A stretch of 64,000 bases of DNA from a bacterium (GCA_024742285.1 JANSYR010000001.1:248001-312000), one strand, 5' to 3'. Positions 44,462-53,391 are shown, counted from the first letter of the stretch. Notes: generated by a model from the letters alone, not told the origin. Made by a program: numbers and translations.

Positions 44462-45259
44462 ATGTCCCATCCCGTCGTCCGAATCCTCGAACCCGAGCGC
44501 TGCGAGTCGGTGCTCGCGGACATCAACGACTTCATCGACGCGCACTACACCGAGGCGAACATCCGCGCACGCCGCGCCCACGTGTACGAGTACGGCCTCG
44601 ACATGGACGCCTTCGCGTTTCCGATCCACGCGCCGGGCGCCGCAGAGACGGACCACCTTCCCGGCTACCGCCTCGACGAGTTGCCCCCTTCCGTCGCGCG
44701 ACTCACGGAGCGGGCGGTCGAAGCGCTCGACCTCGAACGCGGCCGCGTCCTGTGGAACGTCGGCCGCTACGCGGCGCACGCGGATGCGCTTCCTGCCCAC
44801 TACGACGGCGAGCTCTTCGAGTTCGACGCCGACCCGGTCGGCGGGAACACCGTCCACAGCGGCATCCGCCCGCGAGAGGTCGCGCTCCTCACCCTCCGAA
44901 ACGAGTCCGCCGGCTGTCAGACGACGCTCCACGACGCGGACGGGAAAGTGACCGAGACGCGCATGGAGCCCGGCGAGCTCCTCCTCTTCGACAATGTCGC
45001 CTATCAGCACGGCGTCCCCGCCACGGGGGCGAATCAGTGCGTGTCGGAGGAGGAGGCCGCGCGGCGATGGATCCGGGTCACGACGGGCTGGCGCTCGATG
45101 GACGAGGGCTTCGACTGGGACGACGCGCGCGAGCTTCGCCCGATCGACTTCCGCGAGTCCATTCGCCTGCACGACGACTTCATGGCGACGAAGTGGCCCG
45201 CCCTCGCGGAGGAGGACATCGCTCGCGCGACGCTGCCCTTCCCGCGACGCTACGTCTGA
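44462..45259 (+). CDS. 2-oxoglutarate/Fe(II) oxygenase-like protein
   Basis: A 265-residue protein. A candidate facial triad is His113-x-Asp115 (PAHYDGELFEFD) and His183 (VAYQHGVPA), with Arg near 204 (RRWIRVTTGW) able to hold 2-oxoglutarate: the order and spacing of a double-stranded beta-helix oxygenase. I do not recognise the exact family. The start ATG 44462 has a GAGGGAG box. It ends 28 bases before the molybdoenzyme gene, so the two may be co-transcribed. Activity is inferred from the motif only. Confidence 0.6.
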   Translation: MSHPVVRILEPERCESVLADINDFIDAHYTEANIRARRAHVYEYGLDMDAFAFPIHAPGAAETDHLPGYRLDELPPSVARLTERAVEALDLERGRVLWNVGRYAAHADALPAHYDGELFEFDADPVGGNTVHSGIRPREVALLTLRNESAGCQTTLHDADGKVTETRMEPGELLLFDNVAYQHGVPATGANQCVSEEEAARRWIRVTTGWRSMDEGFDWDDARELRPIDFRESIRLHDDFMATKWPALAEEDIARATLPFPRRYV

Positions 45260-45287
45260 ACCCGCCCATCGACCCGAGGGACCCCCC

Positions 45288-47477
45288 GTGGAAGCCGCCG
45301 CCGTCACGACGAAGAAGACCCTCTGCCGGATCTGCACGGCCCAGTGCCCGATCCTCGTCGACGTCGACGCCGACGGGCGGCCGATCGCCGCGCGGGGCGA
45401 CAAGGACAACCCCCACTCCGAGGGCTTCTTCTGCCTGAAGGGCAAGCACTTCCCCGAGCTCCACACCGCGGACTCCCGCCTGCGCCACTCCCTGGCGCGA
45501 GGCCACGACGGAGCCCTCTCGCCGATCGAGGCGGAGCAGGCGATGGACGAGGTCGCCGCGCGGCTCGGCGCGATCCTCGAGGAACACGGCCGCGAATCCG
45601 TCGCGGTCTACATGGGCACGCTCTTCTACCAGCTGCCCCAGACCGCCTCCGTCGCGACGGCCTGGATGGACGCGCTCCGTCTCAGGCTCCGATTCAGCAG
45701 CGGCACGATCGATCAGCCCGGCAAACAGACCGCCGCCGCCGCCCACGGACACTGGCTCGCGGGCAGCTTCGTCTTCGACGAGTCGGACATGTGGATGCTG
45801 ATCGGAACGAATCCCCTCGTCGCGATCAGCGGCGGCCTCCCCCACGCGAATCCCGCGCGCCGCTTGAAGCGCGCCCAGGCCCGTGGTCTCCAGCTGATCG
45901 TGATCGACCCGCGTCGGACCGAGACGGCGAAGCAAGCCGCGATCCACCTCCAACCACGGCCCGGAACCGACCCCGCCGTCCTCGCAGGCCTGATCCGCGA
46001 GATCCTGCGCGCGGACCTCGTCGACCACGACTTCCTTCGCGATCACGTCGACGGTCTCGAGACGCTTCGGGAGGCGGTCGAACCGTGGTCGCCCGAGGCG
46101 GTGGCCGAGCGCGCCGACGTCGACCCGGATCTCCTCGTGCGCGCCGCTCACGTCTTCGCGCGCGCGAAGAAGGGGGCCGCGACCGCAGGGACCGGCGCGA
46201 ACATGTCCGGCTGGAGCAACGTGTCCGAGTACCTCGTGCTCTGTCTCAACTCGATCTGCGGCCACTACCGCCGCGCCGGCGATCGAATCGCGAACCCGGG
46301 CGTCCTCACCACGCGACGCACCTTTCCCGCCCAGGCGATCGCGCCCTACCCGGTCGACGGCTTCGGCAAGCCCCTGGTCTCGCGGCCGGATTCGCCGCCC
46401 GCGGTCTGCGGTCTCCCGACGTCGGCGCTGGCCGACGAGATCCTCCATCCGGAGAGCGGGATCAAGGCGCTCATCACCATCGGTGGCAATCCGATGCGCG
46501 CCTGGCCGGATCCGAAGCGAACCCGTCGCGCGCTCGAAGCGCTCGAGCTCCACGTCTGCGTCGAGCCCCGCCTGACGGACACGGCCCGACTCGCCGACTA
46601 CGTGCTCGCGCCGAAGCTCCCGCTCGAGACGCCCGGCTGCAGTCTCTCGACCGAGAACCTCTTCACCGTCTCCCCCGCCCTCGGCTACACCGAACGCTAC
46701 GGCCAGTACGCCCCCGCCGTCGCCGAACCGCCGGAGGGATCCGACCTGCGCGAGGACTGGCAGTACTTCTATGGCCTCGCGAAGCGTATGGGCCTCTCGC
46801 TCGAAGTCGCAGCGGGCGTCTTCCCGATCATGGGCTGCCCGACGCCGCGGAGTCCGCTCGACATGGAGAACGAGCCCACCTCCGACGACATCCTCGATCT
46901 GGTCACGAAGGACGCGTGGATCCCGCTCGAGCGTCTCCGGAAGGATCCGCAGCACCCGCTCTTCGACGACGAGCCCGACGTCTTCGCCCTGCCCGCGGAC
47001 CCGGAGAACACGGCGCGACTCGACGTCGGCAGCGCACTCATGCTCGACGAGCTCCGCGACTTCGGCGCGGGTGATCGATTCGCCCGCGCCGGCTACGACT
47101 ACCGCCTGATCAGCCGCCGCATGTCGAACACCTTCAACTCCGTCGGCACCGACATCGACGCCCTGACGAAGCGCTACGGCACGAATCCGGCCTTCCTCCA
47201 TCCCGACGACCTCGCCTCCCTGGGGCTCGGGCGCGGCGACCTCCTGAAGCTCCGCTCTTCGCACGGTGAGCTCGAAGCGGTCGCCTGGCCCGACCCGGAT
47301 CTGCGTCGCGGGCTGGTCTCGATGTGCCATTGCTGGGGCGGCGATCCCGAGGAAGCGACCGATCCGCGCAAGGCCGGGGCCAACACCGGTCTCCTGATCA
47401 GCGTCGAAGAAGACTGCGCACGCTTTTCGGGGATCCCCTTGATGAGCGCGATCCCGGTGGACGTCGCGAAGGCCTGA
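45288..47477 (+). CDS. Cytoplasmic molybdopterin oxidoreductase (formate dehydrogenase/nitrate reductase-like)
   Basis: A 729-residue DMSO-reductase-superfamily enzyme without a Tat signal, so cytoplasmic. The [4Fe-4S] site uses Cys13, 16, 20 and 49 (CRICTAQC...GFFCLKG). The Mo-ligand region reads RFSSGTIDQPGKQ and contains no Cys or Sec; no cysteine occurs from residue 50 to about 325. An Asp or Ser ligand, or an unusual site, is implied. Pterin-binding IGTNPLVA, VIDPRRTETAK and GGNPMRAWPD follow, with the dinucleotide domain near the end. GTG 45288 follows GAGGGA. No redox partner subunit is encoded nearby; substrate unknown. Confidence 0.87.
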   Translation: MEAAAVTTKKTLCRICTAQCPILVDVDADGRPIAARGDKDNPHSEGFFCLKGKHFPELHTADSRLRHSLARGHDGALSPIEAEQAMDEVAARLGAILEEHGRESVAVYMGTLFYQLPQTASVATAWMDALRLRLRFSSGTIDQPGKQTAAAAHGHWLAGSFVFDESDMWMLIGTNPLVAISGGLPHANPARRLKRAQARGLQLIVIDPRRTETAKQAAIHLQPRPGTDPAVLAGLIREILRADLVDHDFLRDHVDGLETLREAVEPWSPEAVAERADVDPDLLVRAAHVFARAKKGAATAGTGANMSGWSNVSEYLVLCLNSICGHYRRAGDRIANPGVLTTRRTFPAQAIAPYPVDGFGKPLVSRPDSPPAVCGLPTSALADEILHPESGIKALITIGGNPMRAWPDPKRTRRALEALELHVCVEPRLTDTARLADYVLAPKLPLETPGCSLSTENLFTVSPALGYTERYGQYAPAVAEPPEGSDLREDWQYFYGLAKRMGLSLEVAAGVFPIMGCPTPRSPLDMENEPTSDDILDLVTKDAWIPLERLRKDPQHPLFDDEPDVFALPADPENTARLDVGSALMLDELRDFGAGDRFARAGYDYRLISRRMSNTFNSVGTDIDALTKRYGTNPAFLHPDDLASLGLGRGDLLKLRSSHGELEAVAWPDPDLRRGLVSMCHCWGGDPEEATDPRKAGANTGLLISVEEDCARFSGIPLMSAIPVDVAKA

Positions 47478-47556
47478 CCGCCCCGGCGGAGGACGGGCTG
47501 GAGCGCGACGAATCGCTGCACTCCGCTCCCGTGTCGGCGGTTATGATCCGGGCGCC

Positions 47557-48336
47557 GTGGAACCGAATCCCCTCGAACGACGACTCTTCGCCGAGCGCGA
47601 CGCGCTCCTGACCCACCCGCTCTACTCGGCCCTCGCGAGTGAGACCGCAGTGCTCCGATTCATGGAGCGCCACGTCTTCGCGGTCTGGGATTTCATGTCC
47701 CTCGTGAAGTCGCTCCAGCGAAGACTGACCTGCGTCGACGTGCCCTGGGTGCCCGTCGGTGATCCGGTCGAGCGCCGGTTCCTGAACGAGATCGTCCTCG
47801 ACGAGGAGAGCGATCTCGATGCGGACGGCCATCCGCGATCGCATTTCGAGATGTACGTCGACGCGATGGGCGCCGCGGGCGCGGATACGAGACCGATCGA
47901 GCGCTTCGTCGACGCGCTCCGCAACGGCGAGCGCGTCGAGCATGCCCTCGACGCTGCGGATCCTGCGCCGGGCGTTCGCCGCTTCGTCGAGGGCACGCTC
48001 GAGCTCGCCGGGGCGAGCGACGTCGAGGTCGCCGCGGCCTTCGCCTATGGCCGCGAGCTCGTGATCCCGCCGATGTTCCAGGAGCTGGTCGGGAAGCTGC
48101 GCGAGCGCGACCCCGAGCGGTTCGCTCCGCTCGCTTTCTATCTGGAGCGGCACATCGAGACCGACGGCGGGCAGCACGGCCCGATCGCCCGACAGCTCGT
48201 CGACCGTCTCGTGGGCGACGACCCGGGGCGCACCGACCTCGCGATCCACGCGGCTCAGCGCGCCCTCGAAGCGCGGCGCGCGCTCTGGGACGAGATCTGC
48301 ACCGCGATCGACGCCGCGTCCCCGGCCCGGCCCTGA
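47557..48336 (+). CDS. DUF3050 family protein (heme-oxygenase-like fold)
   Basis: A 259-residue helical protein matching DUF3050: LLTHPLYSALASETAVLRFM, ERHVFAVWDFMSLVKSLQRR, LTCVDVPWVP, FLNEIVLDEESD, SHFEMYVDAM and YLERHIETDGGQHGP. The spread of His, Glu and Asp residues suits a diiron site in a heme-oxygenase-like fold, as in related HDO proteins, but the activity is unknown. The start is GTG 47557. It follows the molybdoenzyme with a 79-base gap. Confidence 0.85.
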   Translation: MEPNPLERRLFAERDALLTHPLYSALASETAVLRFMERHVFAVWDFMSLVKSLQRRLTCVDVPWVPVGDPVERRFLNEIVLDEESDLDADGHPRSHFEMYVDAMGAAGADTRPIERFVDALRNGERVEHALDAADPAPGVRRFVEGTLELAGASDVEVAAAFAYGRELVIPPMFQELVGKLRERDPERFAPLAFYLERHIETDGGQHGPIARQLVDRLVGDDPGRTDLAIHAAQRALEARRALWDEICTAIDAASPARP

Positions 48337-48481
48337 CTGCAACGGATCGCGGCAGCCCGCCGGCAACGGGCCTCCGAAGGCAACCCGCAGCCGACGCGCG
48401 GTGTCGAGCCTTCACGACTACCCTTACCACGCGTACACCCCACGCCGAACGCTCCGACGGTCGGCTCCGGAGGTCCCATCG

Positions 48482-48970
48482 ATGACCAAGTCCCGTCCCG
48501 CACGCTTCGGCCCCGGCTTCTTCGCCGCCTTCGTCGCCGCCTTGATGGTGACCGGCGCTTTCTCCATGTTCGGCAGCCGCCCGGCGGACGCGACCACGAT
48601 CCAGGTCTACAAGACCCCGACCTGTGGCTGCTGTTCGAAGTGGATCGACCATCTCGAAGCGGCGGGCTTCTCGGTCGAGGCGACCGACCTCCGCGACCTT
48701 TCGCAGTTGAAGGCGGAGGCCGGCGTGAGCCGCAGCCTCTCCTCATGCCACACGGCGATGATCGACGGCTACATCCTCGAGGGCCACGTTCCGGCGAGCG
48801 ACGTCAAGCGACTGCTCGCCGAACGCCCGGCGATCACGGGCCTCGCGGTGCCCGGCATGCCGATGGGCTCTCCGGGCATGGAGCACCCGGATCCGAGCCG
48901 GCACGAGGCGTATGACGTGCTCGCCTTCGGACCGGAGGGCACCCGGGTCTTCGCTGCCCATACCCCATGA
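48482..48970 (+). CDS. DUF411 family copper-type metal-binding protein
   Basis: A 162-residue exported protein. An N-terminal hydrophobic signal/anchor (FFAAFVAALMVTGAFSMF) precedes the DUF411 domain: thioredoxin-like start VYKTPTCGCCSKWIDHL (Cys48, Cys50, Cys51), Ser-Cys89-His90-Thr, GYILEGHVPASD, and GLAVPGMPMGSPGMEHP. The Cys and Met residues suit Cu(I) binding. The family accompanies copper resistance genes; here the csoR-copA unit is about 20 kb away. The N-terminal boundary may be a lipid-free periplasmic anchor. Confidence 0.88.
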   Translation: MTKSRPARFGPGFFAAFVAALMVTGAFSMFGSRPADATTIQVYKTPTCGCCSKWIDHLEAAGFSVEATDLRDLSQLKAEAGVSRSLSSCHTAMIDGYILEGHVPASDVKRLLAERPAITGLAVPGMPMGSPGMEHPDPSRHEAYDVLAFGPEGTRVFAAHTP

Positions 48971-49004
48971 GGCCCCTGAGGCGCGCCGAGCCCGTGGGTC
49001 CGCG

Positions 49005-49202
49005 CTAGCCCTGCCCGCAGCGCATCATGCCAAGGGACTCGGTCGAAGGCGGCGACCCCGGCAGTCGGTCGAAGCGTCCCCTTCCGACGAAGCGCCGGGA
49101 ACAGGACGGGCACTCGCTCGCGTCCTGCGCGACCGGCCGCAGACAGCGCGCACAGAAATGGTCCACCGCTTCAGGGGCGTTCTCTTCGAGACGGGTCGGC
49201 AT
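49005..49202 (-). CDS. Small zinc-ribbon protein
   Basis: 65 residues with two CxxC knuckles: HFCARCLRPVAQDASECPSC (14 residues between the inner cysteines), then RRFVGRGRFDRLPGSPP. The paired knuckles and the GRGRFDRLPG tail recall the small zinc-ribbon proteins found in many proteobacteria and actinobacteria. It may bind nucleic acid or protein; function unknown. It converges on the DUF411 gene. The start ATG 49202 is the first in frame. Confidence 0.6.
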   Translation of the reverse strand: MPTRLEENAPEAVDHFCARCLRPVAQDASECPSCSRRFVGRGRFDRLPGSPPSTESLGMMRCGQG

Positions 49203-49292
49203 CGTCTGGGTCTCCGCATCACGGGCGACGGCCGCGCGAAACGGCCGACACTCCAGGAGTGAGATGCCGTAAGGGCCGTTTCGGGACCCGAG

Positions 49293-49385
49293 GATTCACG
49301 GATTCTCGCGAGGCGCCGTCCAGCCGCGGGACGCGTCGTCAGCTTTCGCGGGGGCCGCGGATTCACCTGATTCACACGCGATTCC
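49293..49385. repeat. Cluster of GATTC(AC) direct repeats upstream of a small gene
   Basis: GATTCAC occurs at 49293-49299, 49360-49366 and 49369-49375, with related GATTC at 49301-49305 and 49380-49384. Pairs are spaced 8 to 11 bases start to start, about one helical turn. They lie 110-200 bases upstream of the gene at 49496, suggesting binding sites for a regulator. Confidence 0.45.
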
Positions 49386-49391
49386 GGCTAC

Positions 49392-49419
49392 TTGCAGCAT
49401 TCCCCCGGGCTGGTTAGGT
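49392..49419 (+). promoter_or_regulatory. Candidate sigma-70-like promoter
   Basis: TTGCAG at 49392-49397 and TTAGGT at 49414-49419 are separated by 16 bases and lie about 77 bases before the start of the gene at 49496, directly downstream of the GATTCAC repeats. The match to consensus is weak, so this is tentative. Confidence 0.3.
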
Positions 49420-49495
49420 TCCGCCCCGACTGAAATCCACCCCGCCGGCGGCGCGTCGCGACCCGCAGTCCCGCCCGCCCAGGAGACCCTCTCCC

Positions 49496-49795
49496 ATGTC
49501 GATCGAAATTCCCGACGAGTTCAGCTCGGTCCCGATCCTCACGTTCAAGACGCTCAAGAACACCGAGCTCGGCGCCCTCGAGATCGAGCGCGAGGACGAC
49601 GGCTCCGTCATCGTGACCGGCATCCTCAAGCTCGTGACCGAGTCGATGCTCCAGTCCTACCCGCGCAGCGTCCTCGGCAAGTGGACGCCGAACCGCGCGC
49701 GCATCCGCTACAGCGCCGAAGACGCCGCCGGCCGCGACTGGAAGAACTACGAGACCGGCGAGTCGATCGACGTCGAGGGCGCACTCGCCCTCTAA
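49496..49795 (+). CDS. Hypothetical 99-residue protein
   Basis: An acidic soluble protein beginning MSIEIPDEFSSVPILTFKTL, with a beta-rich N-terminal half (GALEIEREDDGSVIVTGILK) and a tail GRDWKNYETGESIDVEGALA. No cysteine, no signal peptide, no membrane segment. AGGAGA is placed eight or nine bases before ATG 49496, and the 5' region carries direct repeats and a possible promoter, so I regard it as a real, separately transcribed gene. I do not recognise a family. Confidence 0.65.
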   Translation: MSIEIPDEFSSVPILTFKTLKNTELGALEIEREDDGSVIVTGILKLVTESMLQSYPRSVLGKWTPNRARIRYSAEDAAGRDWKNYETGESIDVEGALAL

Positions 49796-49841
49796 CTTGG
49801 TCGCCTGCGGGCGCTCGGCGACGGGTCTTCGGCGCTGCGCG

Positions 49842-51071
49842 TCAGCCGGCCGCGCCTGCCATCGCCTTCTCGGCGCGGGCGCGCTGGAACGTGATGCAGG
49901 TCGAGTCGGCCGGGATCTCGTCGAGGGGCTCCCGGACGAGGGTCGGCGTGATCGCGACGTCCTCAGCGCGTGAACGGAGCGCGTCGAGGTCGAACGAGTA
50001 GAGCGCGGCCGCGTTCTCGCCGAGCATCATGCGCACTTCGTCTTCCGGCACGTCCGCGAAGGCGAAGCGCATGTTCTCGCGCGAGTACGGGTAGCAGCCC
50101 TCGTAGTGGGGGTAGTCGTTGCCCCAGAGGATGCGGTCCTTGCCCACGATCTCGCGGCCGGCGATGTCCGCGGGGCTCGGGAAGCTCGCGCCGTACCAGC
50201 AGTTGCGCTTCGCGTAGAAGCTCGGGAGCTCCTCGAGAGGCGGGTCGTTCGACGTGTCGATCTCCCCGATCGCCCCCATCTTCCACGCCAGATACATCCC
50301 GTCCATGTGCTTCATGACCGCCGGCGCCCAGGCGCAGCCGCTCTCGGTCAGGATGAACTTGAGCCCGGGGAAACGCTCGAAGACGCCGCCCATGATCAGC
50401 GTCGTATAGCCGCGCTGGACGTAGAAGGTCATCTCCATCGCCCAGAGCGCGTTCGAGCCCTGCGCGCCCGAGTAGGTCGGGCAGCCCTGACCCGAGTGCT
50501 GATTCATGACCAGGTCGTGGTCCTGGATCGCGGCCCAGAGCCGATCGAGGGATCGGTCGTTCAGCTGCGGAAGGTGCACGTCCGACGGGGCGGGGAGCGG
50601 CAGCAGGACGCCGCCGCGAAGCCCGTTCTCGGCGATCCACTTCACGTCTTCGATCGCATCGTCGACGTCGTTCAGGTGGATCAGCCCGATCCCGGCGCGG
50701 GAGATCGGATCCTCCTGGCAGAACTCCGCCAGCCAGCGGTTGTGGGCGCGGGTCCCGGCTCGGAAGCGTCGGTACTGCTCCGGCGTCGCCGGCGGCGCGA
50801 CGTGGAAGGCTTTCTCGTAGAAGGGCGGGACCGTGTTCGGGAAGATCACTTCCCCGACGACGCCATCGCCGAGCAGGTCGCCGCGGCGGAGCTCCGCGTC
50901 CCAGTTCTTCGCCTTCTTGCCGCCGATGTGTTTCTTCGCCGGGTTGCTGTACCCCCCGCGCCATTCGTCGAACTCGCCCCGGAATTCCGGGTCGAGGTAG
51001 TCGCGGTAGCCGGCAACGGAGTTGCCGGCGTGGGTGTCGGCGGTGATCACGATGTAGGGCGCTTCGGGCAT
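49842..51071 (-). CDS. Amidohydrolase family 2 protein
   Basis: About 409 residues of the ACMSD-like amidohydrolase superfamily. The start is YIVITADTHAGNS (an atypical first metal site), with metal-type His in VMNQHSGQG, GGVFERFPGLKFILTESGCAWAP (split here in sense) and the terminal Asp in ILWGNDYPHYEGCYP. It resembles the predicted TIM-barrel hydrolases common near P450 and SDR genes in actinobacteria and deltaproteobacteria; decarboxylase or C-C hydrolase chemistry is possible. ATG 51071 is used, since the further upstream frame overlaps the divergent P450 start. Confidence 0.85.
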   Translation of the reverse strand: MPEAPYIVITADTHAGNSVAGYRDYLDPEFRGEFDEWRGGYSNPAKKHIGGKKAKNWDAELRRGDLLGDGVVGEVIFPNTVPPFYEKAFHVAPPATPEQYRRFRAGTRAHNRWLAEFCQEDPISRAGIGLIHLNDVDDAIEDVKWIAENGLRGGVLLPLPAPSDVHLPQLNDRSLDRLWAAIQDHDLVMNQHSGQGCPTYSGAQGSNALWAMEMTFYVQRGYTTLIMGGVFERFPGLKFILTESGCAWAPAVMKHMDGMYLAWKMGAIGEIDTSNDPPLEELPSFYAKRNCWYGASFPSPADIAGREIVGKDRILWGNDYPHYEGCYPYSRENMRFAFADVPEDEVRMMLGENAAALYSFDLDALRSRAEDVAITPTLVREPLDEIPADSTCITFQRARAEKAMAGAAG

Positions 51072-51180
51072 GCTGGATTCTCGGGGTTCTGGGGTCGTTC
51101 CGGAGGCTTCAGAGCGTAACGAACCCGCTCGGCGCCGCGGGCGGCGCCCCCTCGCGATTCCCCTATCCTGAATCGACCTC

Positions 51181-52407
51181 ATGTCGAACACCGGCTCCCT
51201 CCTCCTCGACCCCGACTTCGTGCGTGATCCCCACGCCGGGCTCGAGCGATTGCGCGAAGAGGAGCCGGTCTACCGAGACCCCCACCTCGGGTGGTGGTTC
51301 ATCACGCGCTACGCCGACGTGAAGCGCCTGCTCGCGGACCCGAGCCTCGCCAAGAACCGGACGGAGTTCGAGGACTACGTCGCGCCCGACCCTTCGACCT
51401 TCGCTGGCCGATTCGACCGCTCGAGCGTCCTCAACAAGACGCCCGACGGTCACCGGATCTGGCGGAGCCGCGTCGCCGCCGGCTTCACGCCGCGTGCGGT
51501 CCGCCGGATGGAACGGCAGGTCCGGGAAGTGGTCGAACAATTCGCAGCGCCGATTCGCGAAGCGTCCGGGCGTGTCGACCTCCTCGCCGCCTTCGCCGAC
51601 CCGATCCCGAACACGGTGATCGCGCGCATCGCCGGGATCCCGCCCTTCCCCGGCGACGAGGCCCGATTCCGCACCCTCGCCCAGGATGTCCTCCGCCGGT
51701 ACGTCTTCTTCGCCGACGAGGCGAACGTCGCCCGGGGAAACGCAGCGCTCGAAGAGCTCGCGGAGTGGATCCTGAAGCTGACCGCGGAGCGGCGGCAGGA
51801 ACGACGGGAGGACCTGGTCTCCGACCTCATCCACAACACCTCGGCGGAGGCGAATCATCCGCCGATGGCCGACGACGAGATCATGGTCTTCGTCTCGAGC
51901 CTGATCTCGGCGGGATCGGAGACCACGACCCTCGGCGCGTGCCACATGTTCCGTCATCTCTTCGACCATCCGGATCAGTTCGCGCTCGTGCGGAAGGATC
52001 CGTCGCTCGTCCCGAATGCCGTCCGGGAAGCCCTCCGCTACGACTTCGGCTCCCTCGCCGCGGTGACGCCGCGCTACGCGACCGAGGACTTCGAGCTCCA
52101 CGGCAAGACGATCCGGCGCGGGGACTCGATCATGCTCTCGCCGGCGAGCGCGAACCGAGATGCCTCGGTCTTCGACGATCCCCATCGCTTCGACGTGACC
52201 CGCGACGCGCGCGAGGCGCTCACCTTCGGCCACGGGGCCCACTACTGCCTGGGCGCCAACCTGGCGATGCAGGAGCTCTCGTTCATGCTGGAAGCCGCCC
52301 TCGAGTTCCTGCCCGAGGACGCGGTCCTCGAGAGCGGGGACGACGACTGGGAGCAGGTCGGAATCATGCGCCGCCCGATCCGGATGATCGTCGACCTGCG
52401 GCGTTAG
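51181..52407 (+). CDS. Cytochrome P450
   Basis: A 408-residue soluble class I P450. The I-helix SLISAGSETTTLG supplies the oxygen-activating region; ExxR is EALRYDF; the heme loop FGHGAHYCLGANLA has the proximal Cys356. HLGWWFITRYADVKRLLADP and TPDGHRIWRSRVAAGFTPRA are typical of bacterial CYPs. It needs ferredoxin and reductase; the reductase fusion at 53882 lacks a 2Fe-2S centre. The stop overlaps the convergent LysR stop in TTAG. Substrate unknown. Confidence 0.95.
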   Translation: MSNTGSLLLDPDFVRDPHAGLERLREEEPVYRDPHLGWWFITRYADVKRLLADPSLAKNRTEFEDYVAPDPSTFAGRFDRSSVLNKTPDGHRIWRSRVAAGFTPRAVRRMERQVREVVEQFAAPIREASGRVDLLAAFADPIPNTVIARIAGIPPFPGDEARFRTLAQDVLRRYVFFADEANVARGNAALEELAEWILKLTAERRQERREDLVSDLIHNTSAEANHPPMADDEIMVFVSSLISAGSETTTLGACHMFRHLFDHPDQFALVRKDPSLVPNAVREALRYDFGSLAAVTPRYATEDFELHGKTIRRGDSIMLSPASANRDASVFDDPHRFDVTRDAREALTFGHGAHYCLGANLAMQELSFMLEAALEFLPEDAVLESGDDDWEQVGIMRRPIRMIVDLRR

Positions 52408-53330
52408 TTCGGACCCGAGTCCGATGCCCCGCCGAGCGCCGCGAGATCGGCGCGGAGCACGGGCCGCATCCAGTCGAGGAAGGCGCGGATGCGCGCCGAC
52501 ACCATGCGCATCCCCGGATAGACCAGGTGGACGGGAACCGGGTCGACGGCGAATGCGTCGAGGACCGACCGGAGTCGACCGGCCCGAAGGAGTGGGGCCG
52601 CCTGATACGCGAGGAACTGTCCGTACCCGAGCCCGGCGGCGCAGGCCTCGAGCGCGACGGCCGCCTGGTTCGACTTGAAGGCGCAGGGAACCGCAACGGT
52701 CGACGGGCGCCCGTCGTCCACGAAGCGCCAGACGCCACCCGGCGCCGTCCCCGAGAACACGACGCAGTCCCGCTCGGCGAGGTCGCTCGGCGCCGTCGGC
52801 AGACCGTCCCGGGAGAGCCGCTCGGGCGATGCGACCACGACGCGACCGATCGAACCGACGGGCACCGCGATCATCGACGAATCGGCGAGGGGGGCCAGTC
52901 GGATCGCGACGTCGATCCCCTCCTCGACGAGATCGACCACGCGGTCGAGGAGGACGAGCTCGACCTCGACCTGCGGATGCGCGACCGCGAAGTCGATCAA
53001 CGCGGGCGCCACGTGCTGCTGGCCGAAAAGGACGGGCGCGCTGACCCGCAGCGGCCCCCGTGGCGCAGCCTGGCTCGCGACGACGGCCTCCTCCGCGTCG
53101 GCGACGTCGGCCAGGATCCGCCGCGAGCGTTCGAGGAAGTCGCGTCCTTCCGGCGTGAGCGACTGGGTCCGGGTCGTCCGTGCGAGCAGGCGGGCCCCGA
53201 GCGACGTCTCGAGGGTCTGGAGCGTGCGGACCATCGTCGGCAGCGATTTCCCGAGCGCCTCGCCGGCCCGGGTGAGGCTCCCCCGGTCCACGATCTCCAC
53301 GAATGCCTGCATGGCGGCCAGCTTGTCCAC
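52404..53330 (-). CDS. LysR family transcriptional regulator
   Basis: About 308 residues. The winged helix-turn-helix lies at residues 1-60 (AAMQAFVEIVDRGSLTRAGE, then ALGKSLPTMVRTLQTLETSL), followed by a periplasmic-binding-protein-like effector domain (GPLRVSAPVLFGQQHVAPAL). GTG 53330 gives the standard MDKLAAMQAF start; a TTG at 53348 would add six residues. It diverges from the VOC/PNPOx-reductase genes across an AT-rich spacer, so it probably controls them and itself in response to a pathway intermediate. Confidence 0.9.
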   Translation of the reverse strand: MDKLAAMQAFVEIVDRGSLTRAGEALGKSLPTMVRTLQTLETSLGARLLARTTRTQSLTPEGRDFLERSRRILADVADAEEAVVASQAAPRGPLRVSAPVLFGQQHVAPALIDFAVAHPQVEVELVLLDRVVDLVEEGIDVAIRLAPLADSSMIAVPVGSIGRVVVASPERLSRDGLPTAPSDLAERDCVVFSGTAPGGVWRFVDDGRPSTVAVPCAFKSNQAAVALEACAAGLGYGQFLAYQAAPLLRAGRLRSVLDAFAVDPVPVHLVYPGMRMVSARIRAFLDWMRPVLRADLAALGGASDSGPN

Positions 53331-53350
53331 GCGATCTCTATTACTCAAAT

Positions 53351-53391
53351 ATTCGGAGTAATCATATCAATTATAAAGCATTTATCCGAAT
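53351..53391. promoter_or_regulatory. AT-rich LysR/VOC divergent promoter with inverted repeat
   Basis: ATTCGGA at 53351-53357 and TCCGAAT at 53385-53391 form a perfect seven-base inverted repeat with a 27-base spacer, in DNA far more AT-rich than its surroundings. The minus strand has TATAAT at 53375-53370, a perfect -10 element. This is a likely LysR-regulated promoter; the two half-sites could be recognition and activation sites. Confidence 0.6.
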
